Source of the DNA: an uncultured Synergistales bacterium
GTDB lineage: Bacteria > Synergistota > Synergistia > Synergistales > Aminobacteriaceae
Length of the DNA stretch: 15,064 bases
NCBI GenBank assembly: GCA_905233335.1
Contig: CAJOED010000075.1
Span: forward strand, 1-15,064
Reading direction: 5' to 3'
Numbering within the stretch: position 1 is the stretch's first letter; each line of letters opens with the position of its first letter. Shown here in pieces: positions 12,630 to 15,064 of the stretch. Position numbers and translations under genes: made by a program. The notes beneath the pieces are model-generated. The model was not told the origin of the DNA. It did not search any database and saw only the letters and a list, made by a program, of their open reading frames with translations.

Positions 12630-15064
12630 CTACTTCGCTGCTACGGGCTGTGCTCCCATTTCTGCGAGTGCCTTGTACGTCTCGTAGCGTTCTCTTGCTT
12701 CTGCCGCGTTCTTGTCGAAAAGCTCATCAGCTATTGCCGGGAAGCCCCTCTTCAGTGATGAGTATCTCACTTCACCGAGCAGGAACTCTTTGTACTGCTT
12801 CATGAACTCGTCGACATCGTCAAATGACTTCGGTGCTTTGCTGTCGAGCGTGAACGGGTTTTTGCCCACTACATCCGGGTTGTACCTGTAGAGGTGCCAG
12901 TAGCCCTTCTCGACGGCGAGTTTCGTGCGCTCCTGAGTCTTGCCCATGCCCGCGCGGATTCCATGATTGATGCACGGTGCGTAGGCGATAATCAACGACG
13001 GGCCTTTATGAGCTTCGGCTTCTTTGAGGGCCTTCATGAGCTGGTTCTTGTCCGCGCCCATACCGACCTGCGCTACATACACTGTTCCGTAAGTCATGGC
13101 CATTCTGCCGAGATCCTTCTTGCGCGTTCTCTTTCCTGATGCCGCAAACTGTGCTATTGCCGCTGTCGGTGTGCCGGTGTTCGAGTAGACTTCAGTATCA
13201 AGTACGAGTACGTTGACGTCTTCACCGCTTCCGAGTACGTGGTCGAGTCCGCCGTAGCCGATGTCGTAGCCCCATCCGTCGCCGCCGATGATCCATACGG
13301 ACTTCTTGACGAGGTAGTCTTTGTACTCACAGAGAGTGCAGAACTCCTTCATTGCCTCATCACTGAACTGTGCAGGGCCGCCGCAGTCATCACAGCAGCA
13401 GAACAACTTGTCGAGGCACTCCTCAACTTTCGCCGCCGCCGCTACTGATGCTTCTCCGTCCTCGTGAACATCAAGCCAGCCCTTGAGGACATCTTTCACT
13501 TCAGCAGGTACTTCGTCCATCTTGAGGAGGGCTTCTGTTGCGCTCGTCAAGTAGTTCACCATGACATTAAGCGATAACTTCATGCCCATGCCGTATTCAG
13601 CAGCGTCCTCGAATAATGAGTTGCCCCAGGCAGGTCCGTGTCCTTCTGCGTTCACGGTGTAAGGCATTGACGGTGCAGAGCCGCCCCAAATTGATGAGCA
13701 CCCGGTAGCGTTCGCAACGATCATGCGTGAGCCGAATAACTGCGTGATGAGTTTCGCGTAGGGGGTTTCGCCACATCCAGCACAAGCTCCGCTGAACTCG
13801 AATAACGGACGCTGGAACTGTGAACCCTGTACGGTGAACTTATCGCCGGCATCGTTCTTGTCCGCAACGTTCTCGAATGCGAATGTCCATCTGTCAATTT
13901 CGGCTGTCTGTGTTGCACTAGGCTTCATTTCGAGGGCCTTCACCGGGCATATGTCCGCACAGTTTCCGCAGCCTAAGCAGTCAAGTACATCAACCTGCAT
14001 CTTGTACTTGTAGCCTGCCGCTTTGAGTTTCGGTGCTTTCACGTCGACTGCTCCGAAGCCTTCAGGGGCGACTGCCTGCTCTTCTGCATTGAGTAAGAAC
14101 GGTCTGATTGCCGCGTGAGGACATACCATTGAGCACTGGTTGCACTGTATGCATTTTGCGCCGTTCCATTCAGGGACGTTCACAGCAACACCGCGCTTCT
14201 CGTATTTCGATGTGCCCGCCGGGAAGTGTCCGTCCTCATAGCCGTCAACAAATGCGCTTGAAGGAAGTGTATTTCCTTTCTGGCCGTTTATCGTGTCAAC
14301 CTGATAGCTTATGAAGTCAGGTATCTCGCTTGGGAGTCCAGGACGTTTGTGCGCTTTGTCCTCTGCTGTCTTCCATGCTTCAGGAACAGTAATCTCTACC
14401 AGTCCCGCAAGACCTGCATCAACAGCCGCATAGTTCATCTTCACGATGTCCTCGCCCTTTGCGCCGTATGACTTCACGATGGCTTCCTTCATGTACTTCA
14501 CAGCGTCATCAATCGGTATAACGTTCGCAAGTTTGAAGAACGCCGACTGCATTATCGTATTCGTTCGTGAGCCAAGTCCGATCTTCTGTGCCTCGTCTAC
14601 AGCGTTGATGATGTAGAACTTGCAACCTAAATTCGCGATCTTGCGCTTCAGGCTGGCGGGTAAATGCTCCTCAAGTGCCTCAAGAGTCATCCACTGTGTA
14701 TTGAGTAAGAACGTTCCGCCCTTCTTCATTCCCTGCAACAGGTCATACTGGTTCACGTACTCCTGCTTATGGCACGCGATAAAATCTGCATTGTCGATGA
14801 GGTACGTTGACTTTATCGGTGATTTCCCGAAACGTAAATGCGACATAGTGATGCCGCCGGACTTCTTGCTGTCGTAGTCGAAATAGCCCTGAGCGTACAT
14901 GTCTGTATGGTCGCCGATAATCTTGATGCTGTTCTTGTTTGCGCCGACTGTACCGTCAGAGCCGAGTCCCCAGAACTTACAGCATACGGTGCCTTCTGCG
15001 GCGGCGTTGATGTGTTCGTCAGGGATGAGTGAGCTGTCGTTAACGTCGTCGATTATGCCGAGTG
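12630..15064 (-). CDS. nifJ: Pyruvate:ferredoxin (flavodoxin) oxidoreductase, C-terminal 810 residues, cut by window edge
   Basis: This cytoplasmic enzyme oxidises pyruvate to acetyl-CoA and CO2 with reduction of ferredoxin. The frame stays open to the right edge, so the Met at 14900 is internal; about 360-380 N-terminal residues are missing compared with the usual 1170-1190. Reading from the edge: WGLGSDGTVGANKNSIKIIG, a gamma/alpha-type domain, a two-cluster ferredoxin domain (CIQCNQCSMVCP and CLGCGNCADICP), then the proximal-cluster cysteines CAGCGE, ATGCSS and APCINHG, and the thiamine diphosphate segment GGDGWGYDIGYGGLDHVLGS. All three 4Fe-4S sites look intact. Two oddities are reported separately: a segment with seven cysteines in 30 residues before the thiamine site, and a SNTG-TP junction lacking the usual GQxSKx loop. 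A terminator follows the stop codon. Confidence 0.95.
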   Translation of the reverse strand, partial: LGIIDDVNDSSLIPDEHINAAAEGTVCCKFWGLGSDGTVGANKNSIKIIGDHTDMYAQGYFDYDSKKSGGITMSHLRFGKSPIKSTYLIDNADFIACHKQEYVNQYDLLQGMKKGGTFLLNTQWMTLEALEEHLPASLKRKIANLGCKFYIINAVDEAQKIGLGSRTNTIMQSAFFKLANVIPIDDAVKYMKEAIVKSYGAKGEDIVKMNYAAVDAGLAGLVEITVPEAWKTAEDKAHKRPGLPSEIPDFISYQVDTINGQKGNTLPSSAFVDGYEDGHFPAGTSKYEKRGVAVNVPEWNGAKCIQCNQCSMVCPHAAIRPFLLNAEEQAVAPEGFGAVDVKAPKLKAAGYKYKMQVDVLDCLGCGNCADICPVKALEMKPSATQTAEIDRWTFAFENVADKNDAGDKFTVQGSQFQRPLFEFSGACAGCGETPYAKLITQLFGSRMIVANATGCSSIWGGSAPSMPYTVNAEGHGPAWGNSLFEDAAEYGMGMKLSLNVMVNYLTSATEALLKMDEVPAEVKDVLKGWLDVHEDGEASVAAAAKVEECLDKLFCCCDDCGGPAQFSDEAMKEFCTLCEYKDYLVKKSVWIIGGDGWGYDIGYGGLDHVLGSGEDVNVLVLDTEVYSNTGTPTAAIAQFAASGKRTRKKDLGRMAMTYGTVYVAQVGMGADKNQLMKALKEAEAHKGPSLIIAYAPCINHGIRAGMGKTQERTKLAVEKGYWHLYRYNPDVVGKNPFTLDSKAPKSFDDVDEFMKQYKEFLLGEVRYSSLKRGFPAIADELFDKNAAEARERYETYKALAEMGAQPVAAK

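Noticed and set aside
12630..14900. Met at 14900 as the start of the oxidoreductase
   Set aside because: The frame stays open to the window edge and encodes the conserved GLGSDGTVGANKNSIKIIG block upstream, so the gene is truncated by the window rather than short.

Overview
The window looks like chromosomal DNA of a strictly anaerobic, motile bacterium with moderate GC content. The main clues are a pyruvate:ferredoxin oxidoreductase, a methyl-accepting chemotaxis receptor, a type IV prepilin-like protein and c-di-GMP enzymes. RNase J, Maf and UppP are all present, and the proteins give an overall impression of a gut-type Synergistota member. That taxonomic guess comes from general resemblance only and is weak; a Firmicutes-like anaerobe cannot be excluded. 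No phage, insertion sequence, CRISPR array or rRNA was seen.

Layout. (1) Positions 1-121 hold a consensus-quality leftward promoter that fires into four tandem 7-bp repeats. (2) Positions 122-5669, minus strand, form a tightly packed five-gene unit transcribed right to left: a zinc-cysteine-less sirtuin, an unrecognised 468-residue protein, MetA (with the acetyl-CoA-type glutamate), an sCache-type chemotaxis receptor and a glycosyltransferase-like protein. Junctions are a 1-nt overlap and gaps of 5 to 18 nt. (3) Positions 5670-6080 are a divergent intergenic region with a degenerate repeat. (4) A phospholipid-N-methyltransferase-like gene on the plus strand is followed by an opposing tRNA-Ser(GGA) and a plus-strand intrinsic terminator. 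(5) Positions 6953-10247, plus strand, carry rnj (TTG start), uppP, a mini-ORF made from a partial duplication of the uppP 3' end, and maf. Each junction after rnj is coupled or overlapping. (6) Positions 10228-12555, minus strand, carry a prepilin-like gene, a stand-alone PPC/DUF296 protein and a degenerate-GGDEF plus EAL protein. (7) Positions 12630-15064, minus strand, hold the C-terminal two thirds of pyruvate:ferredoxin oxidoreductase, cut by the window edge and followed by an intrinsic terminator.

How the genes may work together. PFOR, RNase J, UppP and Maf are housekeeping functions: acetyl-CoA supply, RNA turnover, cell-wall lipid carrier recycling and nucleotide-pool cleaning or division control. 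The minus-strand five-gene unit mixes methionine synthesis, NAD-dependent deacylation, sensing and glycan transfer; its logic is unclear. The prepilin/PPC/EAL cluster suggests c-di-GMP-linked surface behaviour. No complete new defence or mobile system is evident. The most unusual observations are the uppP-derived mini-ORF with start/stop overlaps at both ends, two sequence anomalies in PFOR, the PPC and EAL genes separated in frame by a single stop codon, and the unrecognised 468-residue protein.
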